This document shows positions 50,236 through 59,404 of a stretch of 64,000 bases of DNA, in pieces (the stretch's first letter is position 1; each line of letters starts with the position of its first letter). Position numbers and translations under genes: made by a program. The notes beneath the pieces are model-generated. The model saw only the letters and a program-made list of their open reading frames with translations, had not been told where the DNA came from and did not search any database. This DNA comes from Frigoribacterium sp. Leaf186 (GTDB taxonomy: Bacteria; Actinomycetota; Actinomycetes; Actinomycetales; Microbacteriaceae), in the NCBI RefSeq assembly GCF_001423905.1, contig NZ_LMPQ01000010.1:430802-494801 (forward strand), written 5' to 3'.

Positions 50236-50535
50236 ATGGGGACGACGACGCGGACGGTGCGGGCGACGACCTCGCGGGCGGTGGCGGTCGCCGCGACGGC
50301 GGCGCTCACGCTCGGGGTGCTGACGGCCTGCGGCGGTGACGACGACGACGACGACCCCGTCGTGACGGTGAGCCCCATCGTGAGCCCGTCGGCGACCCCC
50401 GAGAGCCCGACGCCGGCCCCCGCGCCTCCCACCGACGGCGTCGTCACGCCCGCACCCTCGCCGACCACTCCGAGCCCCACGCCCGTGACGACCGACAAGC
50501 CGACCGACCGGCAGACGATCCCCCCGCAGAACTAG
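50236..50535 (+). CDS. Small Pro/Thr-rich lipoprotein
   Basis: A 99-residue lipoprotein. The signal (AVAVAATAALTLGVLTACGG) ends in an LTAC lipobox; a run of six Asp follows, then a Pro/Thr/Ser-rich, probably unstructured tail. No enzymatic motif. The ATG is 6 nt after TAGGCT. A dispersed repeat (50420) is read in frame as PAPPT in the tail. The paired palindromes upstream suggest regulated expression. Confidence 0.7.
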   Translation: MGTTTRTVRATTSRAVAVAATAALTLGVLTACGGDDDDDDPVVTVSPIVSPSATPESPTPAPAPPTDGVVTPAPSPTTPSPTPVTTDKPTDRQTIPPQN

Positions 50536-50596
50536 CCGCCCCGGCCTCGCACGCACGCCGCGCGGCACACGCACCTCGCCGCACAGGGCAGCACGA

Positions 50597-50638
50597 ACCG
50601 GACGCCACCACACGGGTCTCCCTGGTGTGGCGTCCGGT
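50597..50638. terminator. Hairpin between convergent lipoprotein and transglycosylase-like genes
   Basis: ACCGGACGCCACCACA (50597-50612) pairs with TGGTGTGGCGTCCGGT (50623-50638) over 12 perfect base pairs plus a frayed end. Likely bidirectional terminator. Confidence 0.7.
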
Positions 50639-50658
50639 CAGCGAGCCAGATCGTTCGA

Positions 50659-51576
50659 TCAGTACCAGTTGACGGACTGCGAGTGCGACCAGGCGCCGCA
50701 CGGGCTGCCGTAGACCGACTTGATGTAGCCGAGGCCCCAGGTGATCTGCGTCTTGGCGCTCGTGGCCCAGTCGCTGCCGGCCGAGGCCATCTTGCTGCCG
50801 GGCAGCGCCTGCGGGATGCCCGTCGCCCCGCTGGGGTTGTAGGCCTTGTAGTTCCAGCCGGACTCCTTCGTCCAGAGCGAGACGAGGCACGAGAACTGGT
50901 CGCTGCCCCAGCCGTACTGCGACGACGCGAGCGACTGGGCGGTCGCCTTGGCCCCCGCGACCGAGTTGTCGGAGGCCGCGCGGGCGGCCTCGGCGGCAGC
51001 GGCGGCCTCGGCAGCGGCCTTCGCCTCGGCGGCGGCCTGGGCGTCGGCGGCGGCCTGAGCGGCTGCGGCGGCCGCTGCGGCAGCGGCCGCGGCCTGGCGG
51101 TCGGCCTCGGCGGCGGCGGCCTGCACGGTCTGTGCCGAGAGGGCGGTCTTCTCGACGCGGGCGTTCAGGGTGGACGCGTCGAGCTTCTCGTAGTCGGCGA
51201 GCGACGCGACCTGGGTCTGCAGGTCGCTCGCGTCGGTCCGGCTCGACGTCGAGGCCACGACCTGGTTGGCGATCTGGATGGTCGACTTCGCCTTGGCCTG
51301 GGCCAGCGAGGTCGCGATGTCGGCCTCCTGCTGCTTCACGGCGGCGGCGTGCTGCTCGGCCGAGATGGTCGTGTCGGCTCCGGCGGCCGTCATCGAGGTG
51401 ACGGCGAAGCCGGTGCCGGCGACGAGGGCGACGGCGGCCACGCCCCCGATCAGCGACAGCCGGCGACGAGCGGCGCGGCGGCGGCCCGCGGCGAGCGAAC
51501 GGCGGGTGACGGGTGCCTCGACGGGCGTCGTGGTCGACGCGTCCCCGTCGGGGGCAGGGGTGTTCTCGGGTGTCAT
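50659..51576 (-). CDS. Transglycosylase-like secreted protein with Ala-rich coiled coil
   Basis: A 305-residue exported protein with one N-terminal span (LSLIGGVAAVALVAGTGFAV), a long alanine-rich helical segment (around residues 145-205, of the AAAEAKAAAEA type) and a C-terminal catalytic-like domain QYGWGSDQFSCLVSLWTKESGWNY...GIPQALPG. That domain matches the aggregation-promoting-factor/lytic-transglycosylase-like fold, with Glu in TKESGW as the likely catalytic acid. It probably cuts peptidoglycan at the cell surface. GAGGACC precedes the ATG. Confidence 0.85.
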   Translation of the reverse strand: MTPENTPAPDGDASTTTPVEAPVTRRSLAAGRRRAARRRLSLIGGVAAVALVAGTGFAVTSMTAAGADTTISAEQHAAAVKQQEADIATSLAQAKAKSTIQIANQVVASTSSRTDASDLQTQVASLADYEKLDASTLNARVEKTALSAQTVQAAAAEADRQAAAAAAAAAAAAQAAADAQAAAEAKAAAEAAAAAEAARAASDNSVAGAKATAQSLASSQYGWGSDQFSCLVSLWTKESGWNYKAYNPSGATGIPQALPGSKMASAGSDWATSAKTQITWGLGYIKSVYGSPCGAWSHSQSVNWY

Positions 51577-51952
51577 GTGGTCCTCGTGCTCGGCCGACCC
51601 GCGCCGCCGGTCGGGCGGGGCGCACACGGCCGCACCGCACCGGGCGCTCGAGGCACGCGGGGCGGCCGGGTTCCACGCAACGGGGGCGAGGGGCCGTGAC
51701 AGGTCGGTGTCGGTCTCGCGGGGCCGTGGGGCCCCGACTCGTCCGCCGCTGCTGCTCGGCCGAGCGTGACTCGGTCGGGAGGGGCGCACGCGCCCGGGCG
51801 AAGTGACGAGTATGCAGAGACTTCCTGAGTAGGAGCACACAATCCGGTGTCGAACCACGTAGTCCGGCGCATCAGCCGAGCGGATGACATCGACCCGCGC
51901 CTCCCTCATCCGAGCGAAGGAGGCGCGGGTCGCGCCGGTCAGCCGCCCGCGA
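51577..51952. other. Gene-free 376-bp region
   Basis: No gene supported. It holds the dispersed-repeat hairpin (51891-51932) near the AI-2E permease stop, and an AT-richer patch (around 51800-51850, with ATACTCGT and GTAGTCC on the minus strand) that may contain the transglycosylase promoter, though no clear -35/-10 pair was found. Confidence 0.45.
51891..51932. repeat. Inverted pair of dispersed repeats forming a 14-bp hairpin
   Basis: GACCCGCGCCTCC (51892-51904) and GGAGGCGCGGGTC (51919-51931) pair perfectly, with one more pair outside, around a 14-base loop. It lies 21 bases from the stop of the minus-strand AI-2E-type gene and could be its terminator. It is the cleanest full-consensus pair in the window. 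Confidence 0.85.
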
Positions 51953-53227
51953 TCACGTCGTCCCCGACGCCCCGGCGGCGACGTCGTCCGCGACCCGGGA
52001 GCGACGCCACGCCCCGGTCGCGACGTGCTTCACCATCACGTTGAGCACGGCCACCGTCGGCACGGCGAACAGCGCTCCGGGGATGCCCGCGACGTACGAT
52101 CCGCCCGCCACCGCGAAGACCACGGCGAGCGGGTGCACGCGCACGGCCGAGCCCATGACGAGCGGCTGCAGCACGTGCGCCTCGAGCAGGTGGACGACGA
52201 GCACGCCGGCCAGCATGATGACGGCCTGCAACGGCCCGGCGAAGACCAGGGCGACGACGACGGCGAGGGCGCCGGTGACGATGGCACCCACCACCGGGAT
52301 GAACGACGCCAAGAACACCAGGATCGCGATCGGCACGGCGAGCGGCAGGCCGAGGAAGGCCGCGATCAGGCCGATGCCGACGGCGTTGACGGCGGCGACG
52401 ACGATCTGCACGCGCACGAACGAGGTCAGAGTGTGCCAGCCGGCCTGACCGGCGCCGTCGACCGCCGGTCGGGCCGCCTTCGGGAAGAGCCGGACGGTCC
52501 AGGCCCACACCCCCCGACCGTCGATCATCAGGAAGATCGTGGCGAACAGCGTCAACAGCCCGCCTGCGAGCAGGTGCCCGGCCGCCGTCCCGATCGACAG
52601 CACACCGCTGAGGATCGCCTTGCTCTCGGTCTGCAACGCGTCCTGGGCGTCCTTCAGGTAGCCGTCGACGTCGGCGTTCGTCAACTGGAAGGGCGGCCCC
52701 TGCAGCAGCGTCGTCAGCTGGTCGTACTGGGCGACCGACTGCTTCTCGATCTGCGGCAGGCCGGCACGGATCTGGGTCACCGCGAGCAGCACGAGCCCGC
52801 CCACGACGACGACCCCGGCCAGCAACGCCGCCACGATCGCCAGCCAGCGCGGCCACCGGTGCCGGTGCAAGAAGCCGGCGACCGGCACGAGGAACGCCGA
52901 CACGAGGATCGCGATCAGCAGCGGGACGACGATCTCCTCGAGCGTCGCGATCAGCCAGAACAGCACGGCGAGCGCCGCCGCCACCGCGAGCAGCCGCCAG
53001 GCCCAGGCGCCCGCGACGAGCATGCCGGGGGGCAAGGAGGCGCGGGCCGGGTCGGCGGGGACGGCACCGGTCGTGGCGGGGGCGGCGGGCGCGGGCGCGG
53101 CCGCGGTGGGCGCGGTGGGCGCGGGTGAGGCGGGCACGGTGCGGTCGGGGGTGCGGGTCGCGTCGTCCGGGGCGCTCCCGTCTGTGGCTGCACCCTGGGT
53201 GCGCTGGGAGCGACGTGAGAACTTCAT
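51953..53227 (-). CDS. AI-2E family transporter (PerM-like permease)
   Basis: A 424-residue AI-2E/PerM-type membrane protein with about eight spans, for example RLLAVAAALAVLFWLIAT, VPLLIAILVSAFLVPVAGFL and FLASFIPVVGAIVTGALAVVVAL. The FIPVVGAI motif near the middle is the family hallmark. Members have been linked to autoinducer-2 export and to sodium/proton exchange; the substrate here is unknown. The first 70 residues are a Pro/Ala/Thr-rich cytosolic tail carrying a dispersed repeat in frame (DPARASLPPG). The start at 53227 (MKFSRRSQRT) excludes a non-family lead. Confidence 0.9.
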   Translation of the reverse strand: MKFSRRSQRTQGAATDGSAPDDATRTPDRTVPASPAPTAPTAAAPAPAAPATTGAVPADPARASLPPGMLVAGAWAWRLLAVAAALAVLFWLIATLEEIVVPLLIAILVSAFLVPVAGFLHRHRWPRWLAIVAALLAGVVVVGGLVLLAVTQIRAGLPQIEKQSVAQYDQLTTLLQGPPFQLTNADVDGYLKDAQDALQTESKAILSGVLSIGTAAGHLLAGGLLTLFATIFLMIDGRGVWAWTVRLFPKAARPAVDGAGQAGWHTLTSFVRVQIVVAAVNAVGIGLIAAFLGLPLAVPIAILVFLASFIPVVGAIVTGALAVVVALVFAGPLQAVIMLAGVLVVHLLEAHVLQPLVMGSAVRVHPLAVVFAVAGGSYVAGIPGALFAVPTVAVLNVMVKHVATGAWRRSRVADDVAAGASGTT

Positions 53228-53354
53228 GAGCCGAGTGTCCGGCCGCGCGGCTATCAACCGGCTGTGACTTCGCTGACCCGCCTCGCGCCTCCCGGGCTCG
53301 GGGTGTCGGGCAGGACGCCCGACGGCCGCGGGCCGGCGTGCGGACCGGCCGGAG

Positions 53355-53576
53355 TCAGGCCTCGGGCGCGAACCTCGGGCCGTCGTACCCGTCGCGGGTG
53401 ACCCGTTCTGACCAGGCGGCAAGCGGACGCACCCAGAGGCCCTGCTCGCCGTACAGGGCGCGGTAGACGACGAGCGACTCGTCGGTCTCGCTGTGGCGGG
53501 CCGTGCCGAGCACCTCGTAGCGACCGCCCTTGAAGTGACGGTACGGCCCGGGGGCGGGAGGGGTGTCGGCGCTCAT
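53355..53576 (-). CDS. DUF1653 domain-containing protein
   Basis: A 73-residue DUF1653 protein. The signature YRHFKGGRYEVLGTARHSET and VVYRALYGEQGLWVRPL is complete and exactly the size of the single-domain family. It is a small beta-barrel of unknown function. The ATG is 6 nt after TAGGCT (leaderless). Divergent from the carboxylesterase gene with 41 bases between starts. Confidence 0.93.
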   Translation of the reverse strand: MSADTPPAPGPYRHFKGGRYEVLGTARHSETDESLVVYRALYGEQGLWVRPLAAWSERVTRDGYDGPRFAPEA

Positions 53577-53617
53577 GCCGCGAGCCTAGACGGGCGACGC
53601 GGGCCACGATGGGTCGG

Positions 53618-55030
53618 GTGACCCAGGACGCTCCCCGCTCGACCGCCAGCACCCCGACCACCCCGGGCGAGCCCGTCGTCGACACCGACGAGCGTGCCGC
53701 ACGCCGCGAGTTCGACACCCCCTCGGGCCGCGTCGTCGGCCGGGTCGACGGCGACGTCGTGCGCGTGCTGGGCGTGCCCTACGCCGAGGCGAGCCGGTTC
53801 GAGCCGCCGCGGCCGGTCGCGCCGTGGTCGTCGCCGCTGCTCGCGTTCGACCGGGCGCCCGCGTCACCGCAGCTGCCCGCCCCGGGGCTCGACGCCCTGA
53901 TCGAGGGCGCCGCGGTCGGCATGGTCGACGACGAGCACTGCCAGCGCCTCTCGATCACCCTGCCCGCCGACCTGCCGGCCGACGAGCGCGTGCCGGTGAT
54001 GGTGTGGATCCACGGTGGCTCGTACGTCTCGGGGGCGGGCGACCTGCGGGTCTACGACCCCCGGGCACTCGTCGCCGAGCAGCGCGTGGTCGTCGTGACC
54101 GTGACCTACCGGTTGGGCATGCTCGGCTTCTTCGGCGACGGCGGCGCGGTGCCCGCCAACCTCGGCCTGCTCGACCAGCTCGCGGCCGTGCGCTGGGTGC
54201 ACGACACGATCGAGGCGTTCGGCGGCGACTCGTCTCGCATCACGCTGTTCGGCCAGTCGGCGGGCGGCGACGCGATCGCCCACCTCATGATCAGCGAGGG
54301 CGCCAGGGGCCTGTTCGCCCGGGCCATCGTGCAGAGCGCCCCGCTCGGCATCGTGCGCGGGCGCACCCGGATGATCGCGGCGATGACGGAGGCGGTGGGG
54401 ACGCCCCGCACGGACGCCCCGATCGACGAGGTGCTCGCCGGGCAGCCCGTGGCCGAACGGGCGGCCAAGCGGTTCGGCCTGCGCGGCGGCATGGCGTTCG
54501 GCGTGCAGTACGGCCGGGCTCCCCTGCCGGCCGAGTCGGACGCCGACGACGCGTGGCGCGACGTCGCCCCCGAGATCGACCTCCTGATCGGCTCGACGAC
54601 CGACGAGACGGCGGTGTTCGCCGAGTTCTCGCCCCCGCTGCAGCGGGCGTTCTCCCTGCCCCTGGTCGGCCGCGCGATCCGCCGCGTGCTGATCGACGCG
54701 ACGACGAAGGCCGTCTACCACCGGGCCGGGCGGGCCTTCGCCGAGCGGCACCGGGCCGCCGGCGGCCGCGTCTCGACGTTCCGGTTCACCTGGGAGCCCG
54801 AGGGCACGACCTTCGGCGCCGCCCACATCACCGAGCTGCCGCTGCTGCTCGGCGGCCGCGAGGCCTGGGGGCACACCCGCCTGATCGGCACCACCGACTG
54901 GGACGACGTCGAACGCCGCGGCCGCAAGGTGCGTCAGGTCTGGGCCGACTTCGCCCGCACCGGCACGGTCGCCGCCGACGCCACCGCCGGGCTCGCCGAC
55001 ACCCTCGTCGTCGACCGCCGCCCGTCCTGA
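53618..55030 (+). CDS. Type-B carboxylesterase family protein
   Basis: A 470-residue serine esterase. It shows WIHGGSYVSGAGDLRVYD (oxyanion hole), the nucleophile elbow FGQSAGGDA (GxSxG with Gln, as some bacterial type-B members have) and a C-terminal part that includes FRFTWEPEGTTFGAAH. It is like p-nitrobenzyl esterase but has no signal peptide. It acts on ester or amide bonds of unknown substrates. The GTG at 53618 is preceded at 7 nt by CACGAT; an ATG at 53609 in the same frame is the alternative. Confidence 0.85.
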   Translation: MTQDAPRSTASTPTTPGEPVVDTDERAARREFDTPSGRVVGRVDGDVVRVLGVPYAEASRFEPPRPVAPWSSPLLAFDRAPASPQLPAPGLDALIEGAAVGMVDDEHCQRLSITLPADLPADERVPVMVWIHGGSYVSGAGDLRVYDPRALVAEQRVVVVTVTYRLGMLGFFGDGGAVPANLGLLDQLAAVRWVHDTIEAFGGDSSRITLFGQSAGGDAIAHLMISEGARGLFARAIVQSAPLGIVRGRTRMIAAMTEAVGTPRTDAPIDEVLAGQPVAERAAKRFGLRGGMAFGVQYGRAPLPAESDADDAWRDVAPEIDLLIGSTTDETAVFAEFSPPLQRAFSLPLVGRAIRRVLIDATTKAVYHRAGRAFAERHRAAGGRVSTFRFTWEPEGTTFGAAHITELPLLLGGREAWGHTRLIGTTDWDDVERRGRKVRQVWADFARTGTVAADATAGLADTLVVDRRPS

Positions 55031-55304
55031 CGCCCCGCGCCGCGCCTCCTGACGCCCCGCGCCACCCCTTCGTCCGGCGTTGACCCCCTGCCTAGGCAAA
55101 TAGTCGACCGCCGGTGCACGGGGTGGCCGGATCGGACCGTCCCTCCACAGCCGGCCCGCGCCTCCGTCTCTCCACACTTTCGGCACGGTGTTCGCGCCGG
55201 GCGGCGTCGCGACCATACGATCGACGGCAGACCAGACACGCCGACGCCGCCGTGGTCGCCCTCCCCGCCGTGCCTGCCGCGGCGCCGAGCACCAGAGGAC
55301 CCTT
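55031..55304. other. Spacer with two dispersed repeats before the purine cluster
   Basis: About 270 bases without a supported gene. It has reverse repeat copies at 55040 and 55156 and a TACGAT -10 candidate at 55216-55221, 84 bases before the DUF1275 gene; AGAGGACCCTT just before its GTG is the ribosome site. Confidence 0.5.
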
Positions 55305-56084
55305 GTGAAGAAGTTCCGCCGCGACCAGGCGCGCATGCACCTCGTGATGATGCTGACGCTGACGTTCACGACCGGCATCATCGATGCCGTCGGCTACCTC
55401 GGCCTCGACCGGGTGTTCACGGCCAACATGACCGGCAACGTGGTCATCCTCGGCATGGCCATCGCGCAGGCCGACGGGCTGCCCATCGTCGGTCCGATCG
55501 TCGCCCTCGCCGCCTTCTTGCTCGGGGCCGCGATCGGCGGGCGGGTGCTGCGTGGCGGCCGGGCCGGCTGGTCGGGTCGCAGCACGACCTCGTTCGGCGT
55601 GACCGGCGGCGTGCTGCTGGGGCTCGGCGTCTCGACCTTCTACTTCGTGCCCGAAGAGAACACGCCGTGGGCGTTCACGATCACCGGCCTGCTCGGTGCG
55701 GCCATGGGCCTGCAGGCGGCCGCGGCCCGCAAGATCGCCGTCGCCGACGTCACGACCGTCGTGGTCACGTCGACGATCGTCGGCCTGGCGTCCGAGTCGA
55801 AGCTCGCCGGGGGCACGGGCAAGAACTTCCCGCGGAGGGTGCTCGCCGTGGTGCTGATCCTCGCCGGCGCGGGGGTCGGTGCGCTGCTGCTGCAGGTGCA
55901 CATCGGCGTCGGCATGGGCGTCGCCGGCGGTCTGACGCTGCTGGTCGCCCTCACCGGCCACCTGCTGCGCGAGCGGAGGAAAGAGCTCGAGGCCCGCGAG
56001 GCGGCAGCCGCCGCCGCCGCGGACGCCGAGACCCGGGAGGCGCGCCCGGCGACCAGCGAGGCGAACGGTGCCGCTCGTGGCTGA
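55305..56084 (+). CDS. DUF1275 (YoaK-like) membrane protein
   Basis: A 259-residue DUF1275 protein with about six spans. The family start ([34 protein letters not shown]) and [25 protein letters not shown] are clear. Function of the family is unknown, but members often neighbour catabolic genes and behave like small permeases. The GTG has AGAGGA upstream; the stop overlaps the allantoinase start by 17 bases, so it belongs to the purine operon and may take up a purine or ureide. A dispersed repeat lies in its charged C-terminal tail. Confidence 0.85.
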   Translation: MKKFRRDQARMHLVMMLTLTFTTGIIDAVGYLGLDRVFTANMTGNVVILGMAIAQADGLPIVGPIVALAAFLLGAAIGGRVLRGGRAGWSGRSTTSFGVTGGVLLGLGVSTFYFVPEENTPWAFTITGLLGAAMGLQAAAARKIAVADVTTVVVTSTIVGLASESKLAGGTGKNFPRRVLAVVLILAGAGVGALLLQVHIGVGMGVAGGLTLLVALTGHLLRERRKELEAREAAAAAAADAETREARPATSEANGAARG

Positions 56085-57477
56085 CGGCACGCGAGCGGAC
56101 CTCGTCGTCCGGGCCCGCCGCGCACTCGTCGACGGCGGGTGGCGCGAGGCGAGCGTCGTCGTCCGTGACGGCCGGGTCGTGTCGATCGGCGACCTCGGCG
56201 ACGACGTGTCCGCGACCGTCGACGTGACCCTGCCCGACGAGCAGGTGCTGCTGCCGGGCGTCGTCGACAGCCACGTGCACGTCAACGAGCCCGGCCGCAC
56301 CGAGTGGGAGGGCTTCGCCACCGCCACCCGAGCCGCTGCCGCCGGCGGGGTGACGACCATCGTCGACATGCCGCTCAACAGCATCCCGCCGACGACGACG
56401 GTCGACGCCCTCGAGCAGAAGCGGTCCGCCGCGGGCCCGCAGTCGGTCGTCGACGTCGGGTTCTGGGGTGGGGCGATCCCGGCCAACCTCGGCACGGGCG
56501 ACCTGCGGGCGCTGCACGAGGCCGGGGTCTTCGGCTTCAAGGCCTTCCTGTCGCCGTCCGGCGTCGACGAGTTCCCCCACCTCACGACCGCGCAGCTGCA
56601 CGAGGCGATGGCCGAGCTGGCCGAGTTCGACGGCCTGCTGATCGTCCACGCCGAAGACCCCGACGGGCTCGACGCCGCGGCGGGCGCCGCATCGTCCGGA
56701 GCACCCGCCGGAGGCGCGGCGTACGACGCCTTCGTCCGCTCGCGCCCCGACGTGGTCGAGCGCACCGCGATCGAGCACGTGGTCGACGCCCTGCGTGCGA
56801 CCGGCGGGCGGGCACACGTGCTGCACCTGTCGTCGGCGACCGCCCTCGACACCATCCGGGCCGCGAAGGCCGAGGGGCTGAGGCTGACGGTCGAGACCTG
56901 CCCGCACTACCTGACCTTCGACGCCGAACACATCGGCGACGGGGCGACGCAGTTCAAGTGCTGCCCGCCGATCCGGGGCGAGGCGAACCGCGAACTGCTC
57001 TGGCAGGCGCTGGTCGACGGCACGATCGACGTCGTGGCGAGCGACCACTCCCCCTCGACCCGCGAGCTCAAGTTCGCCGGCGGCACCGACGGCGCACACG
57101 GCGACTTCGACGTCGCCTGGGGCGGCATCTCGGGCCTCGAGCTGAGCTTCCGCGCGGTCTGGACCGGGGCACGGCAGCGGGGCATCGCCCTCGAGACGGT
57201 CGTGGGCTGGATGTCGCGGGGCACGGCCGCCCTCGTCGGGCTGCCCGCCAAGGGCCGCATCGCCGTCGGGGCCGACGCCGACCTCGTGGCGTTCGCCCCC
57301 GAGACGCCGGTGACGATCGACGTCGACGACCTCTCGCACCGCAACCCCGTGACTGCGTACGACGACGCCCGCCTGTTCGGCGAGGTCGCGGCGACCTGGG
57401 TGGGCGGCCGGCTGGCGGGGCCGAGCGCGCCTCCTGCCCGACTGCTCGTGCGCCCCGACGCCGGGGTGGCGTCGTGA
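56068..57477 (+). CDS. allB: Allantoinase
   Basis: A 469-residue amidohydrolase that opens the hydantoin ring of allantoin to give allantoate. The metal site motifs are complete: [16 protein letters not shown], the carbamylated Lys in [26 protein letters not shown] and the Asp in ASDHSPS. Start at the overlapping GTG (56068); a GTG at 56077 is equally good. Overlap with the DUF1275 gene shows translational coupling. A dispersed repeat is read as PAGGAAY (56710), in a loop region. Confidence 0.94.
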   Translation: MPLVADGTRADLVVRARRALVDGGWREASVVVRDGRVVSIGDLGDDVSATVDVTLPDEQVLLPGVVDSHVHVNEPGRTEWEGFATATRAAAAGGVTTIVDMPLNSIPPTTTVDALEQKRSAAGPQSVVDVGFWGGAIPANLGTGDLRALHEAGVFGFKAFLSPSGVDEFPHLTTAQLHEAMAELAEFDGLLIVHAEDPDGLDAAAGAASSGAPAGGAAYDAFVRSRPDVVERTAIEHVVDALRATGGRAHVLHLSSATALDTIRAAKAEGLRLTVETCPHYLTFDAEHIGDGATQFKCCPPIRGEANRELLWQALVDGTIDVVASDHSPSTRELKFAGGTDGAHGDFDVAWGGISGLELSFRAVWTGARQRGIALETVVGWMSRGTAALVGLPAKGRIAVGADADLVAFAPETPVTIDVDDLSHRNPVTAYDDARLFGEVAATWVGGRLAGPSAPPARLLVRPDAGVAS

Positions 57478-57502
57478 CCGGCGCCGTCCACGGGGTCGCA
57501 CC

Positions 57503-58231
57503 GTGGGGCGCGTGACCGTCGCACCGGTCGAGGTCGCGCCCGGGGTGCACTTCGTCGAGGGGCCCGCGTCGAACTGGACGATCCTGTCGGGCGACGGCAC
57601 GCTGACCCTGGTCGACGCGGGGTACCCGGCCGACCTCGAGCTGGTCGAGGCGTCGCTGCGCTCCGTGGCGGCGGGCTCGGGCCCCGAGCTGCCCCGTCTG
57701 ACGTCGGTGCTGGTGACGCACGGCCACAGCGACCACATCGGGACGGTGACGGCCCTGCGTCGGCGACACGAGTTCGACGTCCTCGCCGCTCCGGCCGAGG
57801 TGCCGAACGTGACGCGTGACGAGCTGCACCAGGTCACGGTCGGTGACGTGCTGCCGCACCTGTACAAGCCGCGCTTCGCCCGGTGGGTGCTGCACGCGGT
57901 GCGGGCCGGTGGCCTGGGTGACGTCGGCGTGGCCGACGTCGTGCCGCTCGTCCCGGGCACGCCACGGACGTTCAGCGGCCACCGGGTGGTGCCCACCGCC
58001 GCCGTCGGCCACACCCCCGGGCACACCGTGTTCGCCCTGCCCGACGACGACGTGCTGATCACCGGTGACGCTCTCGTGACCGGCCACCCGACCTCGCGGC
58101 TCGAGGGCGTCCAGATGCTGCACCCGATCTTCCACGACGACCTCGCCGAGGCCGGCCGCACCTACGGCCGCCTCGTCGAGCACCGCGCGCGGGTCGTCCT
58201 GCCCGGCCACGGCCCGGCGCTGCTGCGCTGA
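57503..58231 (+). CDS. MBL fold metallo-hydrolase
   Basis: A 242-residue metallo-beta-lactamase-fold enzyme. The metal site THGHSDHIG is canonical, followed by VGHTPGHTVF, the metal-bridging Asp in ITGDALVTG, and the last His in PGHGPALL. It hydrolyses an unknown ester, thioester or lactone. It lies 25 bases after allantoinase on the same strand and is likely co-transcribed, but such an enzyme is not a known step of allantoin breakdown. GTG start at 57503; another GTG at 57512 is possible. Confidence 0.88.
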   Translation: MGRVTVAPVEVAPGVHFVEGPASNWTILSGDGTLTLVDAGYPADLELVEASLRSVAAGSGPELPRLTSVLVTHGHSDHIGTVTALRRRHEFDVLAAPAEVPNVTRDELHQVTVGDVLPHLYKPRFARWVLHAVRAGGLGDVGVADVVPLVPGTPRTFSGHRVVPTAAVGHTPGHTVFALPDDDVLITGDALVTGHPTSRLEGVQMLHPIFHDDLAEAGRTYGRLVEHRARVVLPGHGPALLR

Positions 58232-58325
58232 CGTCCGGCGGCGCACGGCGGTCCACCGGCCGACAGGGTGCCGGTCGGTCGCGCCACCGGTGACGGATGC
58301 GCAACGGAAGCGCCAGAGATGCATG

Positions 58326-58444
58326 ATCAGGCGGACCTGATGACACTGGTCCCGAGTGTTCAGCTCGGGATGCGTGTGCGCATCCCTGGTCTTCTACTCG
58401 GAGGCCGACCGAAGCCCGCGACTGTTGCTGCAGTCGCGGGCTTC
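58326..58444 (+). ncRNA. Structured intergenic RNA candidate ending in a terminator
   Basis: Four consecutive stems: ATCAGG-cgga-CCTGAT (58326-58341); CCCGAG-tgttcag-CTCGGG (58351-58369); GGGATGCG-tgtg-CGCATCCC (58367-58386); and a perfect 14-bp stem GAAGCCCGCGACTG/CAGTCGCGGGCTTC (58411-58444). Stems two and three share GGG (58367-58369), so they exclude each other. The sequence is lower in GC than its surroundings. The last stem can serve as a bidirectional terminator for the MBL and RpiR genes; the rest is unexplained. Confidence 0.4.
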
Positions 58445-58498
58445 ACTCGTTCCGCAGGCCTGGCGACCGGCGGTCGAAGCCGACCCGGCGCCCCCGAC

Positions 58499-59404
58499 CT
58501 ACTCGAGCTCGCTCAGTTCGGCGTAGAGCTCGGTGACCTCGGCCACGCGGCTGCGGCCCCCCTCGGGCCGACCCGCGCGGACGGTCTCGGTCAGCACCGC
58601 CCCGGCGAGCAGGGCGGCCAGGCTCATCGCGCTGGCGTAGCTGTCGAACGGGGCCGGCGTCTCGACGGGGCAGTCGAGCCGCACGGTCACGTCGACGCCC
58701 CGCAGCGACGGGTCGGCGACGAGCACCACCGGGACGCCCCGGGCGGCCAGCGCCGACAGCACGCCGGCGAACCCGGCCGGCCGACGTCGGAAGCCCACGA
58801 GCACGACGACGTCGCCCGAGCCCAGGCCGACCAGCTCTTCACCGATGGACTGCCCGGGCTGGGGCGCCACCCGCACGTCGTCGCGTGCCTGGACGAGCTG
58901 CTGCCGCAGGTGCAGGGCGACCGGGTAGCTGTTGCGGAACCCGGCGACGACGACGCGGTCGGCCGCCGCCACGAGTGAGGCCGCGCGCTCGAGGCGGCCG
59001 TCGGCCAGCCCTGCGAGCAGGGCGTCGAGGTTGCGGCGTTCGGCCTCGGCGTGCTCGGCGAGACCGCCGGAGGCGCGGGTCGGCCCGACCGGCACCCCCC
59101 GGCTGCGAGACGCCCGCGCCTGGTCGCGCACCTCTTGGGCGTCGCTGAAGCCGAGCCGCCGGAAGAGCCGCGAGACCGTCGCCTTCGAGACGCCGCTCTG
59201 CTCGGCGATCTCGGTCGCCGTGTAGACGGCGAGGTCGTCGAGGTGGTCGAGGATGAAGTCCGCCGCGCGCTGCTCCTGCGGCGAGAGCCGGCCGTAGCCC
59301 GAGTCGATGCGGTCACGGATGCCGGCCCCCTCGACCGCACCCGCGCCTCCTGCCCCGACCTCGTCGGCGAGGTCGTCGCCGGTCGGAACGACGGGATCGC
59401 TCAC
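58499..59404 (-). CDS. MurR/RpiR family transcriptional regulator
   Basis: A 301-residue regulator: N-terminal helix-turn-helix of the RpiR type (YTATEIAEQSGVSKATVSRLFRRLGF) and a C-terminal SIS phosphosugar-binding-like domain (VVVAGFRNSYPVALHLRQQL). It lacks some usual SIS residues, so its ligand may be a ureide or other metabolite rather than a sugar phosphate. Being first to follow allC with a GTGA overlap, it is the likely local controller of purine catabolism. Two dispersed repeats are read in frame in linkers (59069 and 59341), one between the N-terminal and SIS domains. Confidence 0.9.
   Translation of the reverse strand: MSDPVVPTGDDLADEVGAGGAGAVEGAGIRDRIDSGYGRLSPQEQRAADFILDHLDDLAVYTATEIAEQSGVSKATVSRLFRRLGFSDAQEVRDQARASRSRGVPVGPTRASGGLAEHAEAERRNLDALLAGLADGRLERAASLVAAADRVVVAGFRNSYPVALHLRQQLVQARDDVRVAPQPGQSIGEELVGLGSGDVVVLVGFRRRPAGFAGVLSALAARGVPVVLVADPSLRGVDVTVRLDCPVETPAPFDSYASAMSLAALLAGAVLTETVRAGRPEGGRSRVAEVTELYAELSELE

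Noticed and set aside
58351-58390. tRNA-like fold
   Set aside because: No T-loop GTTCGAA, no acceptor pairing and no CCA end.
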